NCBI GenBank assembly: GCA_016699515.1
Contig: CP064978.1
Location: 1,274,662 to 1,338,661 of the forward strand
Direction of reading: 5' to 3'
Source: Candidatus Peregrinibacteria bacterium
GTDB lineage: Bacteria > Patescibacteriota > Gracilibacteria > UM-FILTER-43-11
Length of the DNA: 64,000 bases
Part shown: in pieces, positions 54,218 to 63,647 of the stretch
Layout of the letters: each line of letters begins with the position of its first letter
Numbering within the stretch: position 1 is the first letter of the stretch
The notes under the pieces: model-generated
The model's database searches: none
What the model was told of the DNA's origin: nothing
What the model saw: the letters and a program-made list of their open reading frames with translations, nothing else
Program-made: the position numbers and the translations under genes

Positions 54218-54364
54218 CCGAGGCAGATTTACTGTAACAAAAAACTCCCGCGTGCGGAAGATCTAAAATAAGTCGCTGTGGCTGCCAGTACACTCACTTT
54301 TTTTGGCTTTTGACCTGTGAGGCAATTGGGTCATTGTGCTTAGTTTTCTGTTTAATTAAAGGGC

Positions 54365-54547
54365 CTACTCATTCTTTGCCTTTTCTGCCGCCTCTTTGGC
54401 CGCCTTTGCTGCCGCAATTCGCATTTTTCGATCCCTTCTTTCTTTGAGCAACTCTTCGGGTGTGGGGAAGGTAACGCCTTTGCCCCAGAGCCTTTTTACT
54501 TCCCGTCGCTGTTCTTCTGTTAACTGAACAACAGACTCTTTTTTCAC
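54365..54547 (-). CDS. Small highly charged protein, hypothetical
   Basis: 60 residues from GTG: an N-terminal polar segment (QLTEEQRREVKRLWGKG) and a Lys/Ala/Glu helix (RIAAAKAAKEAAEKAKNE) with coiled-coil character. No known motif. The 'EEQRREVKRLW..G' start resembles small helix-turn or ribosome-associated proteins only vaguely. Support is an open frame with sensible composition. Confidence 0.4.
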   Translation of the reverse strand: MKKESVVQLTEEQRREVKRLWGKGVTFPTPEELLKERRDRKMRIAAAKAAKEAAEKAKNE

Positions 54548-54555
54548 AGGTTTTT

Positions 54556-54645
54556 GATAACTAGCCCTCCCAGCTATTTATCCTCCTAAGGCGGACAGGT
54601 TTTTTCACCCCCTATTTTATGAAGACTTTATTATTTAAGCGATTT
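54556..54645 (+). repeat. 90-bp direct repeat, copy 1 (of 55025-55114)
   Basis: Near-identical to 55025-55114 (a few substitutions), from GATAACTAGCCC to AAGCGATTT. Both contain a CCTCC-TAAGGCGGACAGG hairpin-like segment and the start of a secreted mini-gene (ATGAAGACTTTATTATTTAA). Confidence 0.85.
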
Positions 54646-54654
54646 ACCGCATAG
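54619..54654 (+). pseudogene. Truncated copy of the 55088 mini-gene start
   Basis: ATG 54619 encodes MKTLLFKRFTA and then TAG 54652-54654. It equals the first nine codons of the 55088-55322 gene, so it is a relic left by duplication of the 90-bp repeat. Confidence 0.7.
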
Positions 54655-54731
54655 AATTAAGAAATAATTAACATTTGTTTTCATTAAAAACTTTGTGTTA
54701 GCGTGAATAAAATAAATTAACCCCTGTATAA

Positions 54732-55013
54732 ATGGAATCTCAAAAATCAAAAACTATCCCTGTTTTGGTTGGAATCTTAGTTCTCGCCATTGCTTATCTT
54801 GGAGTGGCTTATGCTATGCGTGATGCGGGACTGGGTTGGTGTTCAATGTCGGGAGGGGAATACAAAGCCGAAGTTTTTTGCAATGGTTATGAATCCAATG
54901 ATCTTGGAGGTCGCATGACTGACTGTATAGAAAGAGAGAAAAAAGTTTGTAGTTACGGGTGGTTTGGTGGCGCACGTCATGTTTTAAGTTATCCTCCAAG
55001 AATTCATAATTAG
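54732..55013 (+). CDS. Small membrane/exported protein with four cysteines, hypothetical
   Basis: 93 residues. A transmembrane or signal-anchor segment at 8-29 (IPVLVGILVLAIAYLGVAYAM) is followed by an extracytoplasmic part with four Cys (GWCSMS, VFCNG, TDCIE, KVCSYG), able to form two disulfides. The layout (anchor, short Cys domain) recurs in the genes at 55380 and 56023, although the sequences differ. A TG-t-TAGCGT extended -10-like site lies at about 54700. AT-rich. Function unknown. Confidence 0.6.
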   Translation: MESQKSKTIPVLVGILVLAIAYLGVAYAMRDAGLGWCSMSGGEYKAEVFCNGYESNDLGGRMTDCIEREKKVCSYGWFGGARHVLSYPPRIHN

Positions 55014-55024
55014 TCTTTTCTTTA

Positions 55025-55114
55025 GATAATTAGCCCTTCCAGCTGTTTATCCTCCGAAGGCGGACAGGTTTTTTCACCCACTATTTTATGAAGACTTTAT
55101 TATTTAAGCGATTT
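55025..55114 (+). repeat. 90-bp direct repeat, copy 2
   Basis: Partner of 54556-54645. It carries the leader and first codons of the 55088-55322 mini-gene. Confidence 0.85.
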
Positions 55115-55322
55115 GCTGCGTTTTTTTGCGGTGATGAGTTTTGCCATTGCCCTTGCACTGCCTTTTGGCAGTTTTGCTGATGCGCTAAATGATAAAAAAA
55201 CAGATATTTCAAATTCAGTGGTCAATTCGAATTCGAAGGAATGGACCGATGAAGAAATCATTGAGCTTGGTTATGTGCCTGGCGAAGTGGTGGTTAATGT
55301 TAATTTATTAACTAATTATTAA
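55088..55322 (+). CDS. Secreted mini-protein resembling the S8 protease N-terminus (copy 1, frameshifted)
   Basis: About 77 residues from ATG 55088 if one T is removed from the T-run near 55124: KTLLFKRFAAFFAVMSFAIA signal peptide, then KEWTDEEIIELGYVPGEVVVNVNLL and stop. The KEW..DDIINLGY.PN segment just after the signal peptide of the S8 protease at 56332 is clearly related (KEWAIDDVINLGYSPNKIIV). So this is a truncated signal-plus-prosegment unit. It may be a relic or a short secreted peptide. Confidence 0.6.
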
Positions 55323-55389
55323 ATTTCTGTACGTGCTTTAAAAGTGTGCTAGGCTGATTTAAACCTTTAATCAAAACATATGAAATCTA
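55259..55389 (+). repeat. About 131-bp direct repeat, copy 1 (of 55901-56032)
   Basis: Covers the end of one mini-gene (GYVPGEVVVNVNLL), the intergenic promoter-like segment (TGCTAGGCT, extended -10 type) and the first codons of the next small gene. Near-identical to 55901-56032. Confidence 0.85.
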
Positions 55390-55649
55390 GCAAAATAATT
55401 TCGGTACTCATCATTATATTCATTTTATTCATTAGCTTTTTTGCCTATCTTTATCTCAAGAAAAGTAATGGAATAATTTATTATGGTTGTCCTAAATTCT
55501 TAAGCTACCATTTAGATGATGATACTGGCGCATTTAATTGCAAGCTCACCAAACTTCCAAATGACCTCACAAGATCTTGTGAACGAGGTTATTACAAGTG
55601 GGTTGCCAAGTATTGCAAGGACTTATTGATACCCACACAAGCAAACTAA
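55380..55649 (+). CDS. Small membrane/exported protein with four cysteines (second cassette), hypothetical
   Basis: 89 residues. A signal-anchor (IISVLIIIFILFISFFAYLYL) precedes a short outer domain with four Cys (YYGCPK, FNCKLT, RSCERG, KYCKDL). Same plan as the 54732 and 56023 genes, with little sequence identity beyond the first codons (MKSSK/MKSKK), which lie in the duplicated block. Paired with the mini-gene before it. Function unknown; a toxin/immunity or inhibitor role is only a guess. Confidence 0.6.
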   Translation: MKSSKIISVLIIIFILFISFFAYLYLKKSNGIIYYGCPKFLSYHLDDDTGAFNCKLTKLPNDLTRSCERGYYKWVAKYCKDLLIPTQAN

Positions 55650-55685
55650 GCAGGCTTAAATAATATTATTTATCCAATCTAAGCT

Positions 55686-55964
55686 ATGAAAAACCACATT
55701 AAAATTAATAAAGCTTTAATTTTGGGTACAATATCGATTTTTACTCTTGGGCTATTTCCACTTAACCTTTCCGCCCAATCGTTAAAGTCTGAGCATGAGC
55801 CACTCTCGGATAAACTGGCTTCACGAACAATTGATCTTTCTAACAAGAAGGAATGGTTGGCAGAAGACATAATTAAACTCGGGTATGTGCCCAATGAAAT
55901 CATTGAGTTGGGTTATGTGCCTGGTGAGGTGGTAGTTAATGTTAATTTATTAAATAATCATTAA
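55686..55964 (+). CDS. Secreted mini-protein resembling the S8 protease N-terminus (copy 2)
   Basis: 92 residues, intact frame. Signal peptide (ALILGTISIFTLGLFPLNLSAQ) is almost the same as in the S8 protease (SIFLITLFPLNLSAQ). The mature part TIDLSNKKEWLAEDIIKLGYVPNEI matches the protease prosegment (KIDLFDSKEWAIDDVINLGYSPNKI) and then repeats ELGYVPGEVVVNVNLL before stopping. It is therefore the leader and start of a prosegment with no protease attached. Confidence 0.68.
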   Translation: MKNHIKINKALILGTISIFTLGLFPLNLSAQSLKSEHEPLSDKLASRTIDLSNKKEWLAEDIIKLGYVPNEIIELGYVPGEVVVNVNLLNNH

Positions 55965-56032
55965 ATTTCTGTACGTGCTTTAAAAGTGTGCTAGGCTGAT
56001 TTAAACCTTTAATCAAAAACATATGAAATCTA
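55901..56032 (+). repeat. About 131-bp direct repeat, copy 2
   Basis: Partner of 55259-55389, offset 642 bp. It again joins the end of a mini-gene to the start of a small membrane-protein gene. Confidence 0.85.
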
Positions 56033-56307
56033 AAAAAATGCAAAGCTCAATTGCCACCAAAATATTATTATTTTTAATGGTGATCGAGACGCTTACAATT
56101 ATCTTAGTCTACAAATTGTTTTCACCTGTTTGCTTAAGTCCATGTTCGACACATTCACTAACCAATCCCTTTGGGTTTAACAGACCGGCATGTATTGCGG
56201 CATGTGAACTTCAGACTAACTGGCTAATATACCCCTTAGTTGATCTTTTGATTATTACGTTGATGATTTTTATCGTTATAAAAATTATTTCGTGTACTAG
56301 ACGCTAA
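56023..56307 (+). CDS. Small membrane protein with Cys-rich loop (third cassette), hypothetical
   Basis: 94 residues. Two hydrophobic segments (ILLFLMVIETLTIILVYKLF and LIYPLVDLLIITLMIFIVIKII) enclose an outer loop with four Cys (SPVCLSPCSTHS, RPACIAACELQ), plus one near the C-terminus. Same genomic position in the repeat unit as the other small Cys proteins. It ends 24 bp before the S8 protease gene. Confidence 0.6.
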   Translation: MKSKKMQSSIATKILLFLMVIETLTIILVYKLFSPVCLSPCSTHSLTNPFGFNRPACIAACELQTNWLIYPLVDLLIITLMIFIVIKIISCTRR

Positions 56308-56331
56308 AATATCAATTTAACTTACCCAATC

Positions 56332-59145
56332 ATGAAAAACCTACGTAAATCTCTAATTATATGCGTTTTTTCTATATTTCTAATTACATTATTTCCTCTA
56401 AACCTTTCTGCTCAAGCTTTTAAGCCTGAACTTCAGTCAATTTCTAGTGGTTTAATTGAGAAAAAAATTGACTTATTTGACAGCAAAGAATGGGCCATTG
56501 ATGATGTAATCAACCTCGGATATTCCCCAAACAAGATTATTGTTAAATTTAAGGATGATAAAATCAATTTGCGTAAATCTGATGGGAAAACTCAAGTAGA
56601 AACTTTTTTTTCAGATAATCAATCAGAAATTGTACGAGAAGTAACTGAAAGCTTGTCTAAAAATGGTCGCCTTGACTCACATGCCCTAGATAAGGCAACC
56701 GAGTTTAATCTTTTGGATGGGTTTATTAAGCCTGATGAATACCTTTCATTTGCTAATTTGGGTGTAATGAAATTATCGGTTAATAATGCTGTTCTAGAAA
56801 CTATCGATGTACTACAAAAGTATGATTTTATTGAGTATGCGGAACCTAATTACCTTATTTATGCAAATTCATATGACCCGAATGAAAAGTTCTATAGTGA
56901 TGGTCAATTGTGGGGTCTGAATAATGATGGCTCTACGGTTATTCAAGGTGATGCTGATAATTCTCCAACCTATTCAACCAACAACCCTGGCGTTCCTGAA
57001 TCGGATATCCAGGTACAAGAAGCATGGAATATGTTAAGTGGATCCGAGTCTGAAATTATTGTTGCTGTTTTGGATACTGGGATTGATTATAGTCACGAAG
57101 ATCTTGACGATGTTATGTGGGTACCCTTGGATCAAAATGGAAACCCTGATCCAACCGCATGTAAAAATAGGTTGGGCGGTAGTATAACGTGCAATAATCA
57201 TGGTTGGAATTATGTAGATTTACCACCTCTATCAAATGATCCGATGGACGGTCATGGTCATGGCACTCATGTTGCTGGTATTATTGCTGCTGAGCATAGT
57301 TCAACTGACCAAGGGGTTTTAGGGTTAGCGAACAATGTTAAAATTATGGCAGTTAAAATAGGTAATAATTCCGGGACCATAATTGAGTTTGTTAAAGGTA
57401 TTCAATTCGCTCAGAATAACGGTGCAAATATTATTAATGCCAGTTATAGTGGTACAAACCATTCTAACGCAGAAGAAGATGCTATTGAAGCCTTTATAAC
57501 TTCTGGTGGTTTATTTGTTGCTGCTGCTGGAAACGATCATGATGATATCGACTTTTTTGCTTCAGCTTACCCTGCAGCACACGATCTCGATGGGATCTCT
57601 TTTGATGATCTCATTGCGGTTGCTGCCACTGATCAACAAGATGCAATTGCTACATTTAGTAACTACGGATCTGTATCTGTAGACATTGGCGGGCCTGGAG
57701 TTAATATATTGAGTACAATCCCCAATGATCAATATGGTTTTAAAAATGGGACTTCTCAGGCTACCCCCTTTGTTACCGGTGTGGCCGCGATGGTGTGGGG
57801 GGCTTATCCCACCCTCACTGCCAGTGAGGTGAAGCAGATTATTATGCAGAGCGGGGACTCAGTTCCTTCGCTTGCTGGTAAAACCGTGAGTGGAAAACGC
57901 CTGAATGCGTATCGGGCCTTGGTTTCTGCCAAGAATGGAGCGGTTACTCTGCCCACCATTCGCTCCATTAGCAGCGGTGGTTATTGGACCACCCCCAGTA
58001 CTTGGGAGGGTGGCGTTGTGCCTTCTGCTACCGACTCTGTTGAAATCAATGGAACGGTCACGCTTACCGGGAATACTACGGTGGCCGGCCTACACGTAAG
58101 GCCCGGGGCTATTTTGCAACCCACCAATACCAATAGTTACCCTTACCCCGAACCTACCCTCACGGTTACGGGGGACATTGTGAACGAAGGCGTGATCCAA
58201 AACTACGATGCAGGAACTCGAAAGGGATACCTTAAATTGGTTGGCCAAGAAGACTTGGAAAACGACGGTACGCTCAAGCCTAAGTTGGTTACTCTTACCG
58301 GTAATTTACTTAATTGGAATAGTATTCAGGGGTCCCTTTCGGTGCAAGGCAATGTGCACAATGAAGGCAGCTTTTCTGCTGTTTCATACTTAACTTTAAA
58401 TGGAACCGGAGGTGCTCAAAATCCACAAATCATCAGTGGCCCTAGCCCTTATAATTCTTTAATTATCTATGGATATGCACAAACGAAAGGAGATCTGATT
58501 TGCCAAGGTGGCTATTTAACTGTGAATAGCGGAGGCACTCTTGCCATCGAAAGTGGCACGACCGTTTCTGCCTATGGCACCACCAATCTTATTGGCTCCG
58601 TTTTTGGTGGGTCACTCTCTTTGGTGGGCTCTGGTCAATCCCTTTCACTCCCTGCTACCATTGCTCTTGAATCTCTCACCCTTTCCGGCACCGGAACTAA
58701 AACCCTTTCCAGTGCTAATTTGGCCACGGTGTTTACAGGAGATTTTTTGATCGAAAGTGGCATTAACTTTATTCCTAATCGTTCTACCAGCCTTCCGCAT
58801 TATCAACTTACTGTCGATGGTCTGTTTGAAAATCACGGTACCGTGCAAGATAACTATTATCAGTACTACAATAATGGCAAACTCTCGCTTTATTTGCTGC
58901 AGGATTTGGTGAATACCGGCACGCTTTCCAACACGCAAACTTATGCCAACTGGCCCACCGACCCCAGCGCGGATTCTTATGAATTTCAATTCACCGATAC
59001 CGGAGGAACTTGGCAAACCCCCATTAGCACCACTAGCCTCTTTCAATCCATTAAGGCTTATGTGAATGAATCCCGACAATGGAGAGTGCGCTCCGTGGTT
59101 TCGGGAATCCCTGGAGCTTGGGGGAATGTGTGGGGGATTAACTAG
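56332..59145 (+). CDS. Secreted S8 (subtilisin-like) serine protease with C-terminal beta domains; mosaic gene
   Basis: 937 residues. Signal peptide, prosegment (about 30-175), S8 domain with catalytic Asp248 (AVLDTGIDYSHEDL), His310 (GHGHGTHVAG) and Ser475 (GTSQATPFVTG), then beta-rich repeats (about 540-937; ISSGGYWTTPSTWEGGVVPSATD). Base use changes sharply at about 57,760, at the catalytic-Ser motif: AT-rich before, GC-rich and like the rest of the window after. I infer a chimera made by recombination inside the conserved motif. No SLH or LPxTG signal is seen. Its N-terminus is duplicated in the two upstream mini-genes. Confidence 0.88.
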   Translation: MKNLRKSLIICVFSIFLITLFPLNLSAQAFKPELQSISSGLIEKKIDLFDSKEWAIDDVINLGYSPNKIIVKFKDDKINLRKSDGKTQVETFFSDNQSEIVREVTESLSKNGRLDSHALDKATEFNLLDGFIKPDEYLSFANLGVMKLSVNNAVLETIDVLQKYDFIEYAEPNYLIYANSYDPNEKFYSDGQLWGLNNDGSTVIQGDADNSPTYSTNNPGVPESDIQVQEAWNMLSGSESEIIVAVLDTGIDYSHEDLDDVMWVPLDQNGNPDPTACKNRLGGSITCNNHGWNYVDLPPLSNDPMDGHGHGTHVAGIIAAEHSSTDQGVLGLANNVKIMAVKIGNNSGTIIEFVKGIQFAQNNGANIINASYSGTNHSNAEEDAIEAFITSGGLFVAAAGNDHDDIDFFASAYPAAHDLDGISFDDLIAVAATDQQDAIATFSNYGSVSVDIGGPGVNILSTIPNDQYGFKNGTSQATPFVTGVAAMVWGAYPTLTASEVKQIIMQSGDSVPSLAGKTVSGKRLNAYRALVSAKNGAVTLPTIRSISSGGYWTTPSTWEGGVVPSATDSVEINGTVTLTGNTTVAGLHVRPGAILQPTNTNSYPYPEPTLTVTGDIVNEGVIQNYDAGTRKGYLKLVGQEDLENDGTLKPKLVTLTGNLLNWNSIQGSLSVQGNVHNEGSFSAVSYLTLNGTGGAQNPQIISGPSPYNSLIIYGYAQTKGDLICQGGYLTVNSGGTLAIESGTTVSAYGTTNLIGSVFGGSLSLVGSGQSLSLPATIALESLTLSGTGTKTLSSANLATVFTGDFLIESGINFIPNRSTSLPHYQLTVDGLFENHGTVQDNYYQYYNNGKLSLYLLQDLVNTGTLSNTQTYANWPTDPSADSYEFQFTDTGGTWQTPISTTSLFQSIKAYVNESRQWRVRSVVSGIPGAWGNVWGIN

Positions 59146-59280
59146 ATGGCTTGCATTGGCCGAACGGTGAGATGCCGGATTTCCGCGCTGCTCGCGCTGT
59201 ATGTGAACGACACGGTCACGAATACGGGCACGATTACCGCCGCGGTGATTCGTTGGTGCAATACCTTCCAGTCCATGCAT

Positions 59281-59309
59281 TTGCCCCACCTTCAAAACCT
59301 GAGTATAAT
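59281..59309 (+). promoter_or_regulatory. Promoter of the SPFH gene
   Basis: TTGCCC (59281-59286), 17-bp spacer, TATAAT (59304-59309). Predicted start near 59316, 18 nt before ATG 59334. 59146-59280 hold no supported gene. Confidence 0.6.
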
Positions 59310-59333
59310 TAAACATATTTTAATCCATTTGCC

Positions 59334-60091
59334 ATGTTTCAGACTCTTTTTCATTGGGCCCTGTTATTGTTGTTCTCCTCGTCATCAGCATTCGCCAGAT
59401 CAATCAATACGAGCGCGGCGTGATGTTTACCATGGGTAAATACACGGGCATGAAACAACCGGGATGGCGCTTGGTGATTCCCATTTTTCAGCGCATGGCC
59501 AAGGTGGATTTGCGCACCAAAGTGACCGATGTGCCCAACCAAGAAGCGATCACGAAGGATAATATTTCGGTTCACATCAACGCCGTGATCTATTACAAAG
59601 TCAGCGACGCCAGCAAGGCGGTGCTAGAGGTGGAATCGTTCATGTATGCGGTGAGCCAATTGGCACAAACCACCATGCGTAACGCCGTGGGAGAGGTGAC
59701 GCTCGACGAACTATTGAAAGGTCGCGATGACGTTGCCAAGCATATTCAGGTAATTGTGGACAAAGCCAGTGATCCTTGGGGGATCAAAGTGGAATCGGTC
59801 GAACTGAAAGACATTGGTCTGCCCGAGGATCTTAAGCGTACCATGGCCAAAGAAGCGGAAGCAGAACGCGAAAAACGTGCGGTGATCATCAAGGCACAAG
59901 GAGAAGTGGACGCGGCCGATAACATGGCCAAGGCGGCGCGCATGCTGGGGGAAGCTCCCGGAGCATTGCACCTGCGTACCCTGCAAACCATCAACGACCT
60001 TTCCTCCGATCAATCCAACACCACCATTTGGATGGTGCCCACCGAAGCACTACGAGCGTTGGAAGGATTGGCTGAAAGGATGGGGAAGTGA
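59334..60091 (+). CDS. SPFH/band 7 (slipin/stomatin-like) membrane protein, frameshifted at the start
   Basis: About 252 residues. ATG 59334 reads MFQTLF and, with one T added in the T-run near 59345, continues SLGPVIVVLLVISIRQINQ, a membrane anchor. The SPFH domain follows (YERGVMFTMGKYTGMKQPGWRLVIPIFQ; VDLRTKVTDVPNQEAITKDNISVHINAVIYY), then a coiled helix (KRTMAKEAEAEREKRAVIIKAQGE). These proteins form membrane-associated oligomers and often work with NfeD-type proteases; no nfeD is next to it. It ends in TGA. Confidence 0.88.
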
Positions 60092-60101
60092 TAAAAGTTT
60101 T

Positions 60102-62574
60102 TTAGAATTGCTCAGGGGGCGTGTCAAAATCAAAGGTATCGGGATCGCCTGCTAAAAGCTTAATGGCGTCATCGCCAGCGTAATACGACCACACCTGATC
60201 ATCGTCTGACAAATAATAGTAATAATTGCCGTTAACACCCGTTCGTATGGTCAGCGTATTTGGATCAGCTCCCTCTAAGCGATCCCAGGTTTGATTGTAG
60301 TAATGGTAAAATCCATTTTTATCTTTGCCGTAGGCAAAACCATTGTTCTGAGTAAATGAAAAAGTGGCCGCGTCAAATTGCTCCAAAACCGTGAGCGCCC
60401 CCAAAGTGTCCAAATAGTACACGTGGTTTTGATCACGAAATAAAAAATCACCGCTGGACCAACCCGGGAGCAAGCTAAACGTGGTCAAATCGACTGGATT
60501 CTTATCTTTTAAAATCACCGCGACTCCGCTTGGCAAAATAAAAGCCACCTGGGTTTCATCTTTCAAAACCGGCCCGTACGCAGCCATATCAAGCAACTCT
60601 GCATCCACACTAAGCCCCACCAAAGGAATGAGTTCAAACGTATTTTCGTTAAGGGCATACAGTCGGTGACGATCTTTAAAAACAAATCGAAGCGCATCAA
60701 ACCGCAGGGTGGCAATATCCACATTTTCTAGCCGCTCCACCGTGAACGAGCGCACATCAAAGGAATAAAGATCGTGCGAATCTTTAAACAACGGTAAATG
60801 GATGGTTTCGCCCAGGGCAGTAGCGCTCAATTGGGTTTTGCCGTCCAACGAAAAATCGGGAACGCGAAACACCTGTTGCGTTTCTGCGTCAATGCCATAG
60901 AGCGAGTGTTGATCGTGAATGATAAAAAAAATCATCGTAGCGCTCCGTATCATCTTGAATTTCAAACGTTTCCGGATCCGCCCCTTCCACCAATGTTCCA
61001 AGATGATAAATCCCACCGGTACCTCGCGTAAACCCATAACCATACGCCACCTTATTTTGATCGGGGTTCGCCCCCGGCACCTGAGTGATTACTAAAGTGG
61101 GTTCAAATTGAGTGATCTGATAGACATGATGGGCGTCTCGGTAAGTGTGGTGATCATCGGAGGTTCCGGTATCCACGTCCCATTTTCTAAACGTCTTTGG
61201 GTCCGCATCCTGCATCACGGCTAGCGTCTCATCTTCCGCAAAATAAAACACCGATCGATCATCCGTGTAAAAGTTATAATCAGGACCAACAAACGATTCT
61301 TCCATTTGCATCGGATGAAGTTTCTCGAAATCAATGGAGACGTCTGGCAACTGTACCGTGATAAACTGATTGTTACGAATGACATAAACGTGTTGTCCAT
61401 CTTGGGCGTAATAGGTAATGCCATCAACATCCGTCGATCGCCAAAATACATCGAATTGTTGTGCGTTTACTCCCTCAAACTGCTTTAGCAAGGGACTACC
61501 CTGATTGGTTTGCATTAAATAAATGCCATTTTGATCTTGGATCAAATGCTCCGAGCGATAAGGAGCCAGCACGCCCTCTGTTTGATCAATGCCCTGCAAA
61601 AACAAAGCCGTGTCCGCATCCAGCTGAGGCAAGGCAACATAATAACCTTCCACGACATCCACGTAATAAGAAACGCCTTTATAATTCCCCAAAAAAGCAC
61701 TATACGGCTGCGTCATCCGCAGAAAAAACGAATCGAGTGCCGCCACGGTGTGTATCTCTTTTGCCAGTGATTCACCAAGCCCCGCTTGCAGTTCACTAGG
61801 GTGCAGGGGCTGGTCAATCGTTTGGGTGATAGACGCAATGATTTGATTAAACTTGGTTTCTAACGCTTTGTCAGAATCGTTTTGTCGCCAAGTATTCCAA
61901 GCTTCCAAAAAATCCTGCCCGTTCCGTGGAGAAATGCCCAAATAATCGGCAAGTGCCGAAGGGGTTTTTAAATAGATATAATCAACGCTGGGCTGACCCA
62001 CCTTATTATCCGCAAGACGCCACATCATTTCCACCGTCTCAGCCCGGTTGAGCTCATAGCTAAACGCTCCAATGCTGGGGGGAATCGCCTGCTTGATTTC
62101 GAGCGCTTTTAGGTAGGGATGAAACCATGAATCCCGATAATTTTCGTTAATTTCTAAGCCAAATGCATTGGCAACCATCTTAGCCCCTTCTACAAAACGA
62201 ATGGTTTGTCCCGGTTTAAATTGGCCATCCGGAAACCCTTGTACCCAGCCCAATTGCTTGGCAGTACAAACATAAGGAGCAAACCACTCACGCTTTACAT
62301 CGGGAAAGCAATTTGCCCCGGTAGCTTTTTGACCGGTGGCGTTGATCAACAGTTTCAAAAACTCAGCCCGATTCACCGCGTTACCCGGTCGAAAGGTATG
62401 ATCGTCATATCCTTGCACCCATCCTCGATAAAAAAAAGTAAAAATACTGTTCGAATATCCATAATAGGCCCCTAAATCGGAAAATGGTTCCGGGCTCTCG
62501 GCCATACTAAAGGGGGTCATTAAAAACAAAGCCCACAATAAAACAAGTAAGCGGCGGGCAAAAGAATAAACCAT
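60102..62574 (-). CDS. SLH-domain protein with DKNYY-type repeats (frameshifted)
   Basis: One protein of about 823 residues. Signal peptide (RLLVLLWALFLMTPFSMA), three SLH domains (about 28-190: FSDLGAYYGYSNSIFTFFYRGW; CFPDVKREWFAPYVCTAKQLGW; DSWFHPYLKALEIKQAI), a helical spacer (about 200-290), then many DKNYY-like units in which a KD/RD-x-H/N-x-hY pattern repeats (FKDSHDLYSFD, FKDRHRLYALN, FRDQNHVYYLD, DKNGFYHYY). In the 8-T run near 60935 one T is missing, so the frame changes. The SLH part should hold it at the wall; the role of the DKNYY repeats is unknown. Confidence 0.82.
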
Positions 62575-62652
62575 GGCAAAGGGTTAAGGGTAATAGATAG
62601 ATTGATCAGACACGCACGTAAGCCCATGATTAAACATGGGCTTACGTTACCA

Positions 62653-63615
62653 TCATCGCAACTCGTCCGAACTCGTCTTTCGAATGCGGTCCATACGCAA
62701 TTGATCCACTTGTTCCTGAATGCCCACTTCGAGCGTGACGGTTGGTTCGTAGCCGAGTACCTCGCGAATTTTGCTGATGTCGGCGTGCTGGCCTTTTACG
62801 TAGCCTTCTTTCACGGGATTTTCGATATAGGTCGGTTGAATGTTTTTTCCAAATGCCTTGTTGAGCGCTGCCACAATTTGGTTGAGGGACGTGGCGCGGT
62901 CGGTTCCTATGTTAAACACATCGGCGCCAATTTTCTTTTCCGTTTCAATGGCTTTGGTCAGCGCTTGAACCACATCGCGTACGTTCGTAAAATCACGAAA
63001 CTGCGTGCCGTCTCCGTAAATCACCGGAGGCAAGTTGCGCGCCATGTCCCAACAGAATTGCGAAATTAAGTTGGCGTACTTGCCTTTCGCTTCTTCGTTC
63101 GGTCCGTAAATGCTCATGAACCGAAAGCCGATCACTTCGACCTGGGGATATACCTGATTAAAACAGCGGCCGGCATGCTCGTAGACCTGCTTGGTGACGG
63201 CATAATGGTTGGGAGGGGTGACTCGTTGATCCTCTGTGAGTGGCATGGGATTATTGCCGTAAAGCGACGAGGTTGAGGCATAAAGTACTTTCTTTACCCC
63301 ATTTTGCGCGCCCATTCCAGCACCGTAATGAACGATTGCACCGAGTTTACATAGCCATCAATCAGTCCATCATCCATAAACATGGGCGCCGAGCTGGTTC
63401 CGGCTAAATGAACGATGAAATCGACCGGGCCTACTTTATTTAAATCGTCCATGTTACAGGCATCGCCGTTCATGAACGTGACACCCTCTTCTAAATTGCG
63501 TTCATCTCCCAAAAACAGATTGTCCAAGGCGGTGATTTGATACCGATTCCGATTAATATTACAGAAATTTGAGCCGATGAAACCCGGCTCCACCGGTGAC
63601 TAGAATGGATTTCAT
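62653..63615 (-). CDS. NAD-dependent epimerase/dehydratase (extended SDR), frameshifted
   Basis: About 320 residues over three frames. ATG 63615 gives MKSILVTGGAG, then an extra G near 63588, then FIGSNFCNIN: the SDR motif TGGAGFIGSN. After VHLAGTSSAPMF and a base loss near 63300 come LYASTSSLYG, the catalytic YAVTKQVYE (YxxxK), FRFMSIYGPNEEAKGKYA and DFTNVRDVVQAL. It resembles UDP-glucose/GalNAc 4-epimerases that supply nucleotide sugars for surface glycans. It ends in TGA. Confidence 0.88.
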
Positions 63616-63647
63616 ACGTTTGTTTTTAAGAAGCGGCGCTATTGTGG

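Noticed and set aside
58645..59316. Minus-strand frame of 223 codons opposite the S8 protease end
   Set aside because: Composition (Arg/His/Gly-rich) and lack of motifs fit a shadow of the protease gene.
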